A stretch of DNA of 64,000 nucleotides from Chrysomallon squamiferum (GCA_012295275.1 CM022670.1:35397801-35461800), one strand, 5' to 3'. Positions 40,229-53,479 are shown, counted from the stretch's first letter. The notes: a model not told the origin generated them from the letters alone. Made by a program: numbers and translations.

Positions 40229-40850
40229 AGTAGTAGTAATAGTAATAGTAATAGTAATAGTAATAGTAGTAATAGTTGTAGTAATAGTATCAGTGATAGA
40301 AGTGTAAGTAGTTATTGTAATAGTAGTAGTAGTAGAAGTAGAAGTAGTTCTTGTAGTAGTAATAGTAATAGTAGTAGTAGCAGTATAATTAGTTCTTGTG
40401 GTCGTAATAGTAATAGTAGTAGAAGTATGATTAGTTATTGTAGTAGTAATAGTAATAGCAGTAGAAGTAGAAGTAGTTATTGTAATAGTAATAGTAGTAG
40501 TAGTAGAAGTAGTTTTTGTAGTCGTAATAGTAATAGTAGTAGAAGTATGATTAGTTATTGTAGTAGTAATAGTAATAGCAGTAGTAGTTATAGTAGTAAT
40601 AGAGGTAATAGTAGTAATATGGGAAATGATAGTGGTATTGGTCTTATTATTATTAGTAGTAGTAGTAGTAGCAGTTGTACACTTTGTAGTGACAGTGATA
40701 ATGGTAGAAACAGTAGGGTTAGTAGTAGTAACGATAGAAGTTATTGTAATAGTAGTAGTAGTAGTAATTAATTGTAATAGTAATAGTTTGATAGTGGTAA
40801 AAGTAATAGTAATTACAGTTATACTTCTAGCAGTAATAATATAGTATTTC
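40229..40850. repeat. (AGT)n array with 120-bp higher-order period
   Basis: About 620 bp of AGT/AAT trinucleotides. A segment around GTCGTAATAGTAATAGTAGT followed by AGAAGTATGATTAGTTATTG is repeated exactly 120 bp apart (40401 and 40521). The array therefore also grew by duplication of a larger block. The Ser-rich frame is an artefact. Confidence 0.9.
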
Positions 40851-41840
40851 TGTCATAGTGGTATCAGTTAGGTAGTAGTAACAGTTGCTGTCGTCATCAT
40901 CACTGTTTTTGTCATTGCTGTCGTTGTCATCACTGTTTTTGTCGTTGGTGTAATTCTTACTTTTATGTCGCTGCAGTTGTCAGAGACGTAACTTACGAAA
41001 GTCAAAATAATAAACGCAGTGATATATATATATGGATATATTTATATTTCATATGTCATAATTAATGACTGTGTTAATAGTGATGCACATTTGTTAGCAA
41101 TAATTTTAACTTGTTGGGAAATAAAACAGTTGTACTTTGTTATTTGTTGATTTTCAGTTGTTGTATATTGGTAAAAATGTACACATAACATCAGCCAGAA
41201 AATATCTGCCGCAGCAACTGCAGTTATACTTAAACTGAAAGCAAATAAATTGGTGGCAAAAAAGTAAGACATACTGAAGTAAATTAATGTCTGAAGATCT
41301 CTCGCTAAGGAAAAAAAAAATCTTATTTGCAGAAGTTAGAAAACAGAAATATTATGTATAACAACAGTTTTATTTTTTTTTTAAATTTAAAAAATGATGA
41401 AGCCAAATTGTTTACTACTACTAATAATAATAATAATGGTGATAATGATGATGATGATGATGATAAGAAAACTACTACTAATAATAATAACTATAATTTC
41501 TCCTACACATTCGAATTACCTTATTTGTCCACACTGATTCTATTCATACATCACATGTCGGAACAGATAAGCTGCCATTTACACAGGCCAACTGCTTGTA
41601 GAGAAGGTCGCTATTCACAAAGTGAGTGTAATTCACGCAAATCGAACTCAGCCGGGTTAAAAATCAGTGAGTAGTCAGACACACACGAATACACGCATCA
41701 GACGGGTTTCAACCATGAATCAATGAACGTGCAGAGTCTCTTGAAAAAAGCTCTGCTGATATTATTCGAAGTAAGACTGGTTTGGTAATGAAATCGTTTC
41801 TTGGCGATTGCTTGCCACCGGGAACGAAATAAGAAGAAAC
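40851..41840. other. Mixed intronic sequence with small GTC/ATG/AAT patches
   Basis: TCATCACTGTTTTTGTC occurs twice near 40890-40940. (GAT)n at 41443-41463 is flanked by AAT. The 41500-41720 part is unique. Confidence 0.35.
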
Positions 41841-41845
41841 AGAAA

Positions 41846-41850
41846 TCTAC

Positions 41851-41910
<60 letters not shown>

Positions 41911-41945
41911 CGTTGTCGTCGTCATCATCATCTTCATCATCATTG
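41846..41945. repeat. (TTA)n(GTC)(ATC)n array
   Basis: About 63 bp of pure TTA followed by GTC/ATC triplets. Confidence 0.9.
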
Positions 41946-42029
41946 TTTAATACATTTGGATATATATATATTTATTTTTTCTATTTTTACAGTGTTATTA
42001 TTACTTTTATATATACTAATATATCACTG

Positions 42030-42379
42030 CTAATGACAATAGTTACTACTACATCTATTACTATTAATAATAATGTATTACCTCCACTAATACTTCACTA
42101 TTAGTACCATTACTTCTAATACTACTACTATAACACAACAACCGCTACGACTACTACAACTACCACTACAGCAATAATTTGTACAACAGTTAACTATTAC
42201 GACCACTACTAATGTTATTATGACAGCTACCACAGTTACTACTGCCATTTATTAATTTATTTGTTAATTTCGGTATCTAATACAACTGTCATTTCTATGT
42301 TACTATCAAAACTATTAACTATTTCCCCAGAGTAGTTTTCTCTAGAACACACTATTGCTATTACTGCTGACATATCCAT

Positions 42380-42418
<39 letters not shown>

Positions 42419-42467
42419 AGCCAGCATCATTACTGCTATTTCTAACATCACTGCTGATATACTTCTG

Positions 42468-42505
<38 letters not shown>

Positions 42506-42850
42506 ACTACTACTATTACTGCTAATGATACTTCTGCTTCCACTTCTACTTCTACTACTACTACTACTACTACTTCTGCTGCTGCTATACTACTAATACT
42601 CTACTACTACTATTACTACTACTACTACTAAAACTGGCACTAACACTATTTATTCTATCACTAAGAGTAATATTACTACCATTAATACTAACGATAATAA
42701 TACAACTACTAATATTAATGCTGTTACTACCACCAGTGGTACCAATGCTATTACTATTATCAGTATCTTTACACTACTACTACTACTACTACTACTACGA
42801 CTACTACTAATAGTATTGTTGCTATTGATTCTACTGCTACAGTTAGTTAC
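42030..42850. repeat. Large degenerate (ACT)n array
   Basis: About 820 bp of ACT-dominated triplets. It includes a pure (ACT)n at 42379-42418 and (GCT)n at 42485-42506. There are unique gaps at 42180-42375. Confidence 0.85.
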
Positions 42851-43085
42851 CATTAATTTTCTTTCTTTTTTTTAAATTTTGTACACAGGTATGTAATCAT
42901 GATCTTCAGAGTTCAAGCCACTCCTAGTATAATGTTTGTTATTCCGCCAGCTCGTTTTTGTCGATTTTTTAATCATTATTATTAATCCGATAGTTTGCTT
43001 TTGATCTTATTCATAACCAGGTCAGCTTAGGCTAAGTCGAAGCTGGATAACAACAGCTTAAAGCAGATTAACATATTTCTGTTGT
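42851..43085. other. Unique intronic sequence
   Basis: No feature recognised. Confidence 0.3.
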
Positions 43086-43099
43086 GATCGCCAGCGTTT

Positions 43100-43227
43100 G
43101 TTACTGTTTTTATTATTATTGTTGTAATTGTTGTATGTTGTTGTTGATGCTTCTGCTGCTGCTGTTGTTATCATCATCATTATTATTATTATCATCATCA
43201 TTGTTTATGTTGTTGTTGGGGTTGTTA

Positions 43228-43292
<65 letters not shown>

Positions 43293-43400
43293 ATTATTAT
43301 TGTTATTATTGTTATTTTATTTTTTTATTTTTTTTATTTATTTATTGTTATTATCTCTTTTTTCGTGCTGTTGTTGTTCTTCTTCTTTTCCTCTTCGTCT
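43100..43400. repeat. (TTG)/(TGC)/(TTA)n compound array
   Basis: TTG/CTG triplets, then TCA, then about 60 bp of TTA, then TTTA and TTC. A Cys-run in one frame (TGCTGTTGTTGT near 43366) lacks a splice acceptor. Confidence 0.85.
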
Positions 43401-43574
43401 ATGATCCATGTTGTCACTGCTACTGCTACAGCATTCCATTGTCATCATCAGGCTTATAATCCTTATCATTCATACCAGCTAATGCGTTACTTTAATGCAG
43501 ACGATAATGGTTTTGTTTGAAATAATTATTTCTTTGACAAATAACTTCATTTGATTTTGAAATACGATAAAGTT

Positions 43575-43714
43575 GATTATTTGATAATTTATGTAAAATG
43601 TAGCGAAATATGTAAATATATAAGTATGTATATGCATGCATGTGTGTATGTGTGTATATACATACTTATATATTTACATATTTCGCTATATTTTACATAA
43701 ATTATCAAATAATC
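43575..43714. repeat. Near-perfect inverted repeat, 59-bp arms, 22-bp loop
   Basis: Left arm 43575-43633 (starts GATTATTTGATAATTTATGT) and right arm 43656-43714 (ends ACATAAATTATCAAATAATC) are reverse complements with one mismatch (TGTAGC against GCTATA). The loop is TG/TGCA-rich. If transcribed with the intron it would form a stable 59-bp hairpin. It could be a foldback element or a small-RNA precursor. No flanking target-site duplication or terminal repeat was identified. Confidence 0.9.
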
Positions 43715-44156
43715 ATGTATTGTATGTAAACTATACATGTATGTATATATTTACCCATGTATCTGTACCTTATATCTATAAACTGTAAAATTAAATTATA
43801 AATTAAAGAAAAGTAGTAATACTAGTTTCTCTTAACATCTGCATCTGTTACGGTAATCTCCTAAAATAAGAAAAAAAAAAAAAAACTTTAATAACACCAG
43901 TTTAACATTTTGCAAAGTAAATTTAAAATAATCTCACATCTGCAAGTTTATTACTCAACAGAAAACAATAACTGTTCCAGACCAAAATTACGGCCTCGTG
44001 TTTTTAAAAAGATTAATGTACTCATCGTAGGTGTTTTATGAATGTGTGCTAATTATGTCCAGGACCCTTTTCATTGTTATTATTATTTTACTTTATTTTA
44101 TTTTATTTTATTTATTTATTTTTGTGGTTTAGGGTTCAGTGGTTGCTAAACAGTTT

Positions 44157-44160
<4 letters not shown>
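43715..44160. other. AT-rich intronic sequence
   Basis: An A run near 43869 and TTTTA repeats at 44088-44122. No gene seen. Confidence 0.35.

Positions 44161-44247
<87 letters not shown>
44161..44247. repeat. (CT)n microsatellite
   Basis: About 87 bp of pure CT, in the presumed intron. Confidence 0.95.
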
Positions 44248-44248
<1 letters not shown>

Positions 44249-44774
44249 AAATTGTGCAAGCAGCAGTTTTTCAAAAAGGATGTTGTTCCAGTCTTATTTA
44301 CGAAATATTCAAAACTGCTTTTGAGCTGTGTCTTTCAACCATTATTTTATACAACACTAAATTATCGTTAATCAGCATTTTTTCGATCATTATATTACAT
44401 CATTTTATCAGTACAATGTATTTATAAATCTGAAACTGTCTGCTGTTGTACTTTCCGCCTTTCTCAATGAAGGACGATGACTTAGCGATATAAGACTTTT
44501 TGCACCTATCGATTTCCTGTCCAAGTCCATTAGTAATTATTTCACACTGGTGTGTGTATTATTTATCCTTACAAACGTGTCCAAGCATGCCTGTCATGTG
44601 CAGAAGATGAGTTATATCCAAGACGAACAATAAAGGCATAATATACTTGTATTCGTTGGAGTAAGTGTTATAATGCATTGTTGCTTTAATGGTTACTGTC
44701 TACTTCGTATCAATATTTATCGTCATTCATTCATTTATTTTATTTTTCGTTGTCGATATTTACATATACACCAC
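44248..44774. other. Unique intronic sequence
   Basis: No feature recognised. Confidence 0.3.
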
Positions 44775-45605
<831 letters not shown>

Positions 45606-45607
45606 CA

Positions 45608-45710
45608 AATGTGTGTGTGTGTGTGTGTGTGTGTGTGGATGTGTGTGTATGTGTGTGTGTGTGTGTGTACATTCATATGCACCACATACATATACATATA
45701 TATAAAATAT
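45608..45710. repeat. (GT)n/(ATAC)n microsatellite
   Basis: GT at 45610-45668 with a GGAT interruption, then CATA/TATA. Confidence 0.85.
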
Positions 45711-46320
45711 CCGTGTATATTTATGAGTACATACATTTATGAATCCTTTTTTTATTTATTTATTTTTAAAAATCCAAATCAGCAAATTGTTCATTATTCA
45801 TATTTTTTCATTTTAACCACAAAACTCCGCTTTAATATTATTACTGTTGTTGCTCATGTCTGCCTTCCGTTGACATTTCCGATGACGTCATGTTCCTGGC
45901 ATTGCGTGGGATCGTTGATCGGAGACGAACGCAGCCACTGTTGCATTCATTCAGCTAATTGTTTATCTCCTGTACAAATAGGAATTTCATAAGAAAAAAA
46001 AAAAAAAACACACACACACACACAAAACAACAAAAAAAACAACAACATCAGGTTTGGTAAAAAAAAAAAAAGTACGTTTGTTGATAAGGAAACCAGGAAG
46101 TAACGGGAGTTTTGGGACCAGTTGTCACGTTCTGTTCTGCGCTGCGGTGTGCTCGTGTGAAAACACACCTGCAATCATTAGATAAATTGGCGATACCAGC
46201 CGTTCTGAGGCCGTTGAGTAAATACCAAAACTCGGCTCGAGTAACTGGAAACCAGTCGGCATGTTTACACACACAGCAGTAGACTGGAATTTCTTGGTCA
46301 ATACGCCGTCGACTGTATTC
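45711..46320. other. Unique sequence with A/CA tract; GC-richer at 46080-46320
   Basis: An A run plus (CA)n at 45994-46024. The 46080-46320 stretch is repeat-free with words such as ACACCTGCAATCATTAG near 46165. The minus-strand frame across it has no recognisable domain. Candidate non-coding element. Confidence 0.35.
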
Positions 46321-47280
46321 CGCAGACAACGTTTTTATTATTATTATTATTATACTGCTTTCTTACCGGGCTGTTGTTACTGATACTTCGTTTTTGAAGT
46401 CTGATTTATTTTATTGGTTAATTTTTGTTTATTTTATTTATTTATTTATTTGTTAATTTTAATTTATTTTATTTATTTATTTATTTATTCATTCATTAAT
46501 TGTGTTTAGTTGTTTGGTTGTTTGATTGTTTGTTTGTTTGTTTGATTGGTTGGTTGGTTGGTTTCTGTTTATTTCATTGATTGGCTGGCTAGAGTTTGGT
46601 TTCTGTTTAATTATTGTTTCTAATTGTGATTGTTGGTTTCTATTTGCTTGTTTGCTGAGTATCGCTCAAAAATCGAAGCAAGCGTAAATGTTTTTTTTTT
46701 TTTTTAGTATTCCTTCTGTTATTGCTAATACTAACACTAACACTACTATATTATTACTGTTACTACTATATTACTACTAATGCTATTATTTGAATTATTA
46801 ATCAAACTGTTATTTCTTGTATACTACCACAACTACCAGTACTAAAATTAATACTAATACCTGTACTGTTTGTGTTCTGATGCTGCTTTTACCAGTTCTA
46901 TTGTTCCTGCTACCTTTTCTATTTCTACTACAACGATTTCCACAATGACTTTTACGGCTGTTGTTGCTGATGTTATCATCACTGTAATCAACTTTATAAT
47001 AAATATCACAGTCGCTTCCAGTTGAAGCAGTTGGCACAAATAAAAGAGTCGAGCTGAAATTATTGTTTTATTCCATTCTGTGAAGCCCAAGAGAAATCTG
47101 ATTTAAAACAACGGCAGTGGTATTTGCAGCTGAAATGTAATAAATACAAGGATTTTTAAACTGATTCGAAATTAACCTTAATTTAATTTTACCTATGCTC
47201 AATGTGTAACGGAAATGTTTTTAATGCAGATGTAAAACGAAATATAAAGAAGCATTTATACATTGAATGGAAGAGAGTTA
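46321..47280. other. TTTA/TTTG/TTGG-rich and ACT-patch sequence
   Basis: (TTTA)n 46435-46490, (TTTG)/(TTGG)n 46515-46565, ACT patches 46725-46860. Unique from about 46960. No gene seen. Confidence 0.4.
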
Positions 47281-47283
47281 AGC

Positions 47284-47343
47284 CATGTATGTATGTATGT
47301 ATGTATGTATGTATGTATGTATGTATGTATGTATGTATGTATA

Positions 47344-47388
<45 letters not shown>

Positions 47389-47545
47389 AGTATGTGTGTA
47401 TATATGTATGTGTATAAGTATGTATATATGAATGAGTGTATTATGTATTTATTATATATTTGTATTTATGAGTGTGTGTATGTGTGTGTGTGTGTGTGTG
47501 TGTTTGTGTGTGCGTGTGTGTGTTTAGATAGGTAGGTAGGTATAT
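47284..47545. repeat. (TATG)n(TA)n(GT)n cluster
   Basis: About 57 bp of TATG, about 45 bp of TA, mixed TATG, then GT at 47476-47523 and TAGG. Confidence 0.9.
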
Positions 47546-47950
47546 AATCATAATGATACGAAAAATAAGGCATACACACAGAGAGATGTAGGAATAAAAT
47601 CCACATAATATGTATCAAAATATATACAAAGAAAACCATATTTACAGATATACACAAAGAAAATATCACTGAAATTAATATTTAATATCAGTTGGAAAAC
47701 CAGACTTTAAGTTGTAAACGAGAGGTCAGCAGAGTGATCGATATCGATCTCTGTGGCTTAATGGGACTGTCCACAGGGTCCATAAATGTCTAAAGGCGGA
47801 TAAATGTCTAGGAGGGGTTAAAGGGAGGATCTGAATAGAAATAAACTGAGAAGGAGTGACCAAACGCAATGGTGAAATGAATCTTATGAAGAGTCAGTAA
47901 TGAAGAAAAAGAACGAAAACATTATTACATTGAAAAATTTATAATATCAT
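47546..47950. other. Unique intronic sequence
   Basis: Contains CGATCTCTGTGGCTTAATGG near 47742, which faintly resembles a tRNA-like A-box region. Nothing else recognised. Confidence 0.3.
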
Positions 47951-47954
47951 AGTA

Positions 47955-48124
47955 TTTATTTACTTACTTACTTACTTACTTTATTTATTTATTTATTTAT
48001 TTATTCATGTATTGATTTAATTATTGATTTAAATATTTATTTATTTATTTATTTGTTCATTTATTTATTCATGTATTTATTTGTTTATTTATTCATGAAT
48101 TTATTTATTTACTTATTTATTTAC

Positions 48125-48155
<31 letters not shown>

Positions 48156-48160
48156 TTTTA
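47955..48160. repeat. (TTTA)n leader of the 420-bp repeat array
   Basis: TTTA/TTAC/TTCA/TTGT tetranucleotides, the same low-complexity type that separates the satellite units to the right. Confidence 0.85.
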
Positions 48161-49205
48161 CATGTTTGGGGGTCGATGAGTGAGACATCAAGAACTCCGT
48201 GAAGAGGTGGATGATCTGAAAGGTGTATCGACCCCAGCTGTAAACAAAACATTTTCTGTTTGATGTATAAACGTTGACCCATTTTTACGTTGACGTCTGA
48301 CACACAGTACTCAGTGCTCCTGACTGATCGGTCAGGTTTTTTTTTTACCGATGACCTATGTCTGTTTATCTATGTTTTATTTACTCATTCATTTATTTAT
48401 TTATTGATTTATTTACTTACTTATTTATTTATTTATTTATTCATGTATTTATTTATTTACTTATTTATTTACTTATTTATTGATTTGTATTCTTATTTAT
48501 TTATTTATTTATTCATGTATTTATTTATTTATTTATTTATTTATCTATTTACTTATTTATTTACTTATTTATATATTTATTTTACATGTTTGGGGGTCGA
48601 TGAGTGAGACATCAAGAACTCCGTGAAGAGGTGGATGATCTGAAACGTGTATCGACCCCAGCTGTAAACAAAACATTTTCTGTTTGATATATAAACGTTG
48701 ACCCATTTTACGTTGACGTCTGACACACAGTACTCAGTGCTCCTGACTGATCGGTCAGGTTTTTTTTTTTACCGATGACCTATGTCTGTTTATCTATGTT
48801 TTATTTACTCATTCGTTTATTTATTTATTGATTTATTTACTTACTTATTTATTGATTTATTTATTCATGTATTTATTTATTTACTTATTTATTGATTTGT
48901 ATTCTTATTTATTTATTTATTTATTCATGTATTTATTTATTTATTTACTTATTCGTTTATTTACTTATTTATTTATTTATTTATTTATTTATTTTACATG
49001 TTTGGGGGTCGATGTGAGACATCAAGAACTCCACGAAGAGGTGGATGATCTGGTATCGAATCTGTAAACAAAACATTTTCTGTTTGATATATAAACGTTG
49101 ACCCATTTTACGTTGACGTCTGACACACACACGGTACGTAGTACACGTGACCGTTCGGTCACTTTATTTACCGATGACCTATGTCTATCGATTCCTTCTG
49201 CACTG
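48161..49205. repeat. ~420-bp satellite, 2 full and 1 partial unit
   Basis: Units start CATGTTTGGGGGTCGATG at 48161, 48585 and 48997 (spacing 424 and 412). Each has about 200-220 bp of near-identical unique sequence followed, in units 1 and 2, by (TTTA)n. A B-box-like GTATCGACCCC occurs at 48225. A palindrome followed by a T-run sits at 48319-48336 and 48742-48759. In the diverged third unit the palindrome is at 49147-49162 with a different but still self-complementary sequence. Confidence 0.9.
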
Positions 49206-49555
49206 CTTTGCCTTCCAGCCAATCAGTCGTGGCTATGAAATATGTATGTGTCCAGTACCGAAGCTGGTGAACACAAACATTGTGTAATTGCACTTCGATG
49301 GGTGCCTTAGCCAAATTACCCATCGTTCAGTTCGTGACAATTGACATAACACAGTTTTGGTCACAGAATTCGACGCTGGATATTAGTATATGGCGCCATT
49401 TTGATTTGATTTCTGTCTTTTTTTTTTTTCTTCGTTTATTTACTTTTATTCAAACAATTTTTATTAATTCTTATTTCTATGTTATCTTTTTTTAACTAAC
49501 AGTTATTTTTTACAGTGATAATTGTAATGTTAATTAACACATTTCAGTAATAACA
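49206..49555. other. Unique intronic sequence
   Basis: T run near 49419. No gene seen. Confidence 0.3.
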
Positions 49556-49562
49556 ACAGTAT

Positions 49563-49580
49563 CATCCTCATCATCATCAT

Positions 49581-49641
<61 letters not shown>

Positions 49642-49655
49642 ATTACTACTACAGC
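49563..49655. repeat. (ATC)n(ACT)n(GCT)n microsatellite
   Basis: ATC, then about 40 bp of ACT, then about 22 bp of GCT. Confidence 0.9.
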
Positions 49656-50535
49656 TATTGCCATCACTACCGCCAGTGCAGTAAAACAAATCTGCGTTTA
49701 AATGGAATTCTTTCCCATACAGACTCATTATTATTTCAGTTTACATTATAGTAATCATTTATTAATAAGGATGGCCGTGTGAAGACACTGGGGAGACGTG
49801 GAAATTGTAAATGTGCCGAGCCTCTGTACAAGGCACGCATCATCAATATACATAATTACTTTGATACTGAATTACCTATCGTAGCTTTTATTTCCAACAG
49901 GCCATTTATTTATTTATTTATTTTACTGGGGTTTTTTTCTACGTGGAATCATTTCTAATTACTACACATCTTTTCCTTTTTTTTTTTTTTTTTTTCAAAC
50001 CCTTTATTTCCATCGTGTAAATTAAGGATAACTTCTTTAACTGCCCAGGACGATCACCAAACTGAACTTAATAGCACACGTGAGTTCAGTACTCTTGACC
50101 GGACAACCGGTATGAATAAATGGTCAAGCGATCGGCAGTAGCGGTCAGCCAACGGTTAGCTAACCTGCATTAGCGGTGAAATAACTAACCTGTGTTAGGT
50201 GAACGAATCTTGCTGTTCTTTGATTTAAATATGTCACTGCACTGTGTGCCCGTACTCTTAGACAACGAGTCTGCGAAGAAATATCATTTACAATGGAGCG
50301 AGATCGATAATACGAAATCATTTTCTTTAATTTGTTCCCGTCGGTGAAGCAAGTAAACTATGATATTGTTGCGAAAACTGGCTTCGTACCGCGTGGACGT
50401 CTCTCTCTCTGACACAGCAGGCTGTACCTTGTTAGTGCAACGTGAGCCACGACGTTCAGGTTTGCCTTGTTTTGATTGACACGAAGTAATTAGTACGTGA
50501 CCTGCTTTATTTAACTGTTAGACAGTTCACATACA
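49656..50535. other. Unique sequence with a GC-richer part at 50035-50500
   Basis: T run near 49977-49995. The 50035-50220 part has duplicated short words (TAGCGGT twice, CTAACCTG twice, CCGGACAACCGGT near 50099) and could be a regulatory cluster. No gene seen. Confidence 0.35.
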
Positions 50536-50554
50536 GGGGCACATGCGTGCACAC

Positions 50555-50790
50555 ACTGTTATACATACATACATACATACAAATACACACATACACATAC
50601 ACACATTCATACATACATATATACACTCATACGGATACAGATACAAACATACATACATACATACATACAAACATACATACAAACATACATACATACATTC
50701 ATACAATCAAACATAATTATTAATATATTATGCATACATTCATACATACGTACACGCATATATATATATATATATATTTACAATACTACA
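50555..50790. repeat. Degenerate (CATA)n array
   Basis: About 220 bp of ACATACAT/ACAC/TATA steps. Confidence 0.85.
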
Positions 50791-52588
50791 TTCATTCATA
50801 AATAAAAAATATCCCAACATAAACATGCAAACTCGTTTCCTTTTTAATGAGAATAAGCGTGTGTTTCTAAACGTTAAGTATAGTTTTATGTTCGTGAAAA
50901 CGCCACCATTTCCGCCCTAAAAGATAGGCAGACAGACTACAAGACAAACAGACAGATGGTCTGGTAGATAGTTACATTTCAGCATGCCCACTAGACATCT
51001 CTTCAGATATATATAAACTAAATCATTTGAAAATGAACTTTCATTCCAAACTATTAACTGGCATTAAGAACACGAAGAAGAAGAAGAAGAAGAAGAAGAA
51101 GAAGAAGAAGAAGAAGAAAAAAGAAGAAAAAAAAGTTAAATGTAAAATGCATTTGTGTTTAATAAGTAATGATTCGGTTCTATTTGTGTTAAATCCAGCC
51201 ATTGATTCCAATACTTATATTAACACAGAAAACGAATTAATTTTTTTTTTTTTTTCCATGAATTTAAAACCATGGTAACGATAGGTAAATGAATCTGTGG
51301 ACAACTTTGAAGACCTGATTACTTTTACAAGAGTTGCTGTCCTTAGGTGCCTTCTTCTGCTTTAAAAGTAAATATTAGCTATTAATATCAGATCGATATA
51401 TATTTTTTTTTTTTTCTCGTTTAGCTGTTCTATAAAAAAATAAAATGATAATAATAATTTCAGATTTGTCAAGAAACTATCAAAGTGAAATCGTAATAAT
51501 TATTGCTATGATACTGATCTGAAATGCGATAAAATAACGTTTTGTTAATAATGTCATATTACGCGTATTATGCGGGAATTATTTTCTTTTGTCTTACACA
51601 TAGTCGTAATACATAATCCCTTACGATCAGTCTCTGATAATAATAATAATAGTAAAGGGTGATAATAAAATATCCAGATCATAAAATGACTGGCATTTTC
51701 GCTTTTATCTTGATTGTCTGAAGATTCTGTAACAAGTCTGTCAAGATTATTAACATAATTTGTTTATTCTCCTAGATACGAAAACATATCATTATAAAAG
51801 GGGAAAATTTCATCCTTCATATCGGGCGTGCTTCATTATAGCTTGCTCTGATTAGAACGTTAAATATGTTCCATTTCCTCATGTATCAGACTCGTGTTTT
51901 AATGTTTAACTTCACTGTTAGTCAGTGAATTATACAGAATGTGTTTATGTCTTTTGTACAGGTTCCCAGAATTAAGTATAAGCTGCAAAAGCTACTGCTA
52001 ACAATCGGAAAGGGTCAATAATGATTTCATTTTAATTATTACACGATTTTTATTAATTGTTGTAACATATCGAATAGGGTTTTTATCGGTTTACTGAGCT
52101 TTTGGGCTTCTTGAAGTCTAAAACCAGCACCGAATTAAATTTTGTAGTTAACATATTATAATCCTCTTGAAAAAATGTTAATTTGATATTTGTAGAGCAG
52201 GATGTATGATATAGATTTCTATATATATAGTGTTTCTTCTTTATAATATATACTGCCTCGTGAAATGGTACTCATATTTTAATTTATGTAACTGAATATA
52301 TGTGATGTGTTTTGCACGTTTTGTGCTCATGAAGTCATGATGTAGATCAGCATCTGTGTTGCAGACAGGAAAAAAGCAAAACGGTGAATGCTGATTAGAA
52401 TCTGAGTTTAATAGGAAAGCACACAGGAAGCAAACAATTCTGTATGCCTTGAGTTTGTCCTAATCCGCTGACTGCAATGTCCTCATTATGTACAAACGTC
52501 ATTACATCATTTATATGATTGATGGATTTTTGTTCGTCATACCACAAGTTTCATCATCATCATCATCATACTATTGTTGGTAAAGCTT
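50791..52588. other. AT-rich intronic sequence, no gene seen
   Basis: (AAG)n at about 51075-51118, T runs near 51242 and 51402, (ATC)n at 52550-52567. The 51250-52540 stretch is otherwise unique with no coding signal. Confidence 0.4.
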
Positions 52589-52591
52589 TAT

Positions 52592-52695
52592 TTGTATGTA
52601 TGTATGTATGTATGTATGTATGTATGTATGTATGTATGTATGTATATACGTATATATGTATGAATGTATGTATGTATGTATGTATGTATGTATAT
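52592..52695. repeat. (TATG)n microsatellite
   Basis: About 100 bp of TATG with TATA/CGTA interruptions. Confidence 0.9.
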
Positions 52696-53455
52696 ATTTA
52701 AAAACAAGATTTGTAGAAGTGAAAATACGTCATCTGATATAAATAAAATTTGCTCCGTGGTTTGTCGCAAACAGAAATCGAAATCTTAAATGTTTAAAGT
52801 TGTCTCCTTCTTATAGCGTTTGTCCCGGACATCGTAGACGTGCTAGAACCGTTTTGGTGCAAACTTGAAAAATACAGACTCGACAGACAAAAACGCTGGT
52901 GTAACTGCTTTTTACACCGCGACGCACGATTCACATCAAACGTAAAGCTAAGCGACACTTCCACCTCAGTGAGTAGCAATTATCGGTGCTGCCCCGTTTC
53001 ACTTAATCGTAGACGTGGGACATTTATGATGTCTGGCTCTATTAATTTACGTCTCTCCTCATTTATGCATGTGTGCCTTCTCGCTTTATGAGTCCTAATG
53101 AACTCGAATTTTCTCCGATTTCTGTCTTTTCATGTTACTCAGAAAGAGAAATATTAAATCGCGTCTTTGTCGGATTTAAATTCTGGCAGTATTGTTGAAA
53201 CCGTTTGTACGTTCAGAAATGTCTGATATTTTTACATATTCCCTATTATCACACTGGTCTATATATATCCCTTAAAAGGATGCAGAGACAAAATAGTCTG
53301 AGCGTATGTATGCATAACAACTTTTTGTAAAACAGATTTTTATGTAAAAAAGATAGAAGCATACACTGCTTAGTTCCTGTGTTCAAAGAAGGAGGAACAG
53401 ACCCTTCGTGTTAATAAATTTGATATTATATTAATTTGATAGGAATTCTCAGTGG
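52696..53455. other. Unique sequence, GC-richer at 52800-53090
   Basis: Short frames exist on both strands across 52794-53091 without a recognisable domain. Nothing else recognised. Confidence 0.3.
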
Positions 53456-53479
53456 AAAAATTATTTTATTATTACTCTA

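Noticed and set aside
40427-40771. 114-residue Ser-rich open frame
   Set aside because: Direct translation of an AGT microsatellite, with a Val-rich frame overlapping it.
43360-43404. Run of four Cys codons as the missing second exon of the RGS cysteine string
   Set aside because: It sits in a TTG/CTG microsatellite, has no AG acceptor at the right place, lacks the following Ser-Cys-Ser-Cys-Leu pattern, and hits a stop soon after.
46048-46329. 93-residue minus-strand open frame with several Cys residues
   Set aside because: No zinc-finger spacing or known motif, and its end is a translated A/T run.
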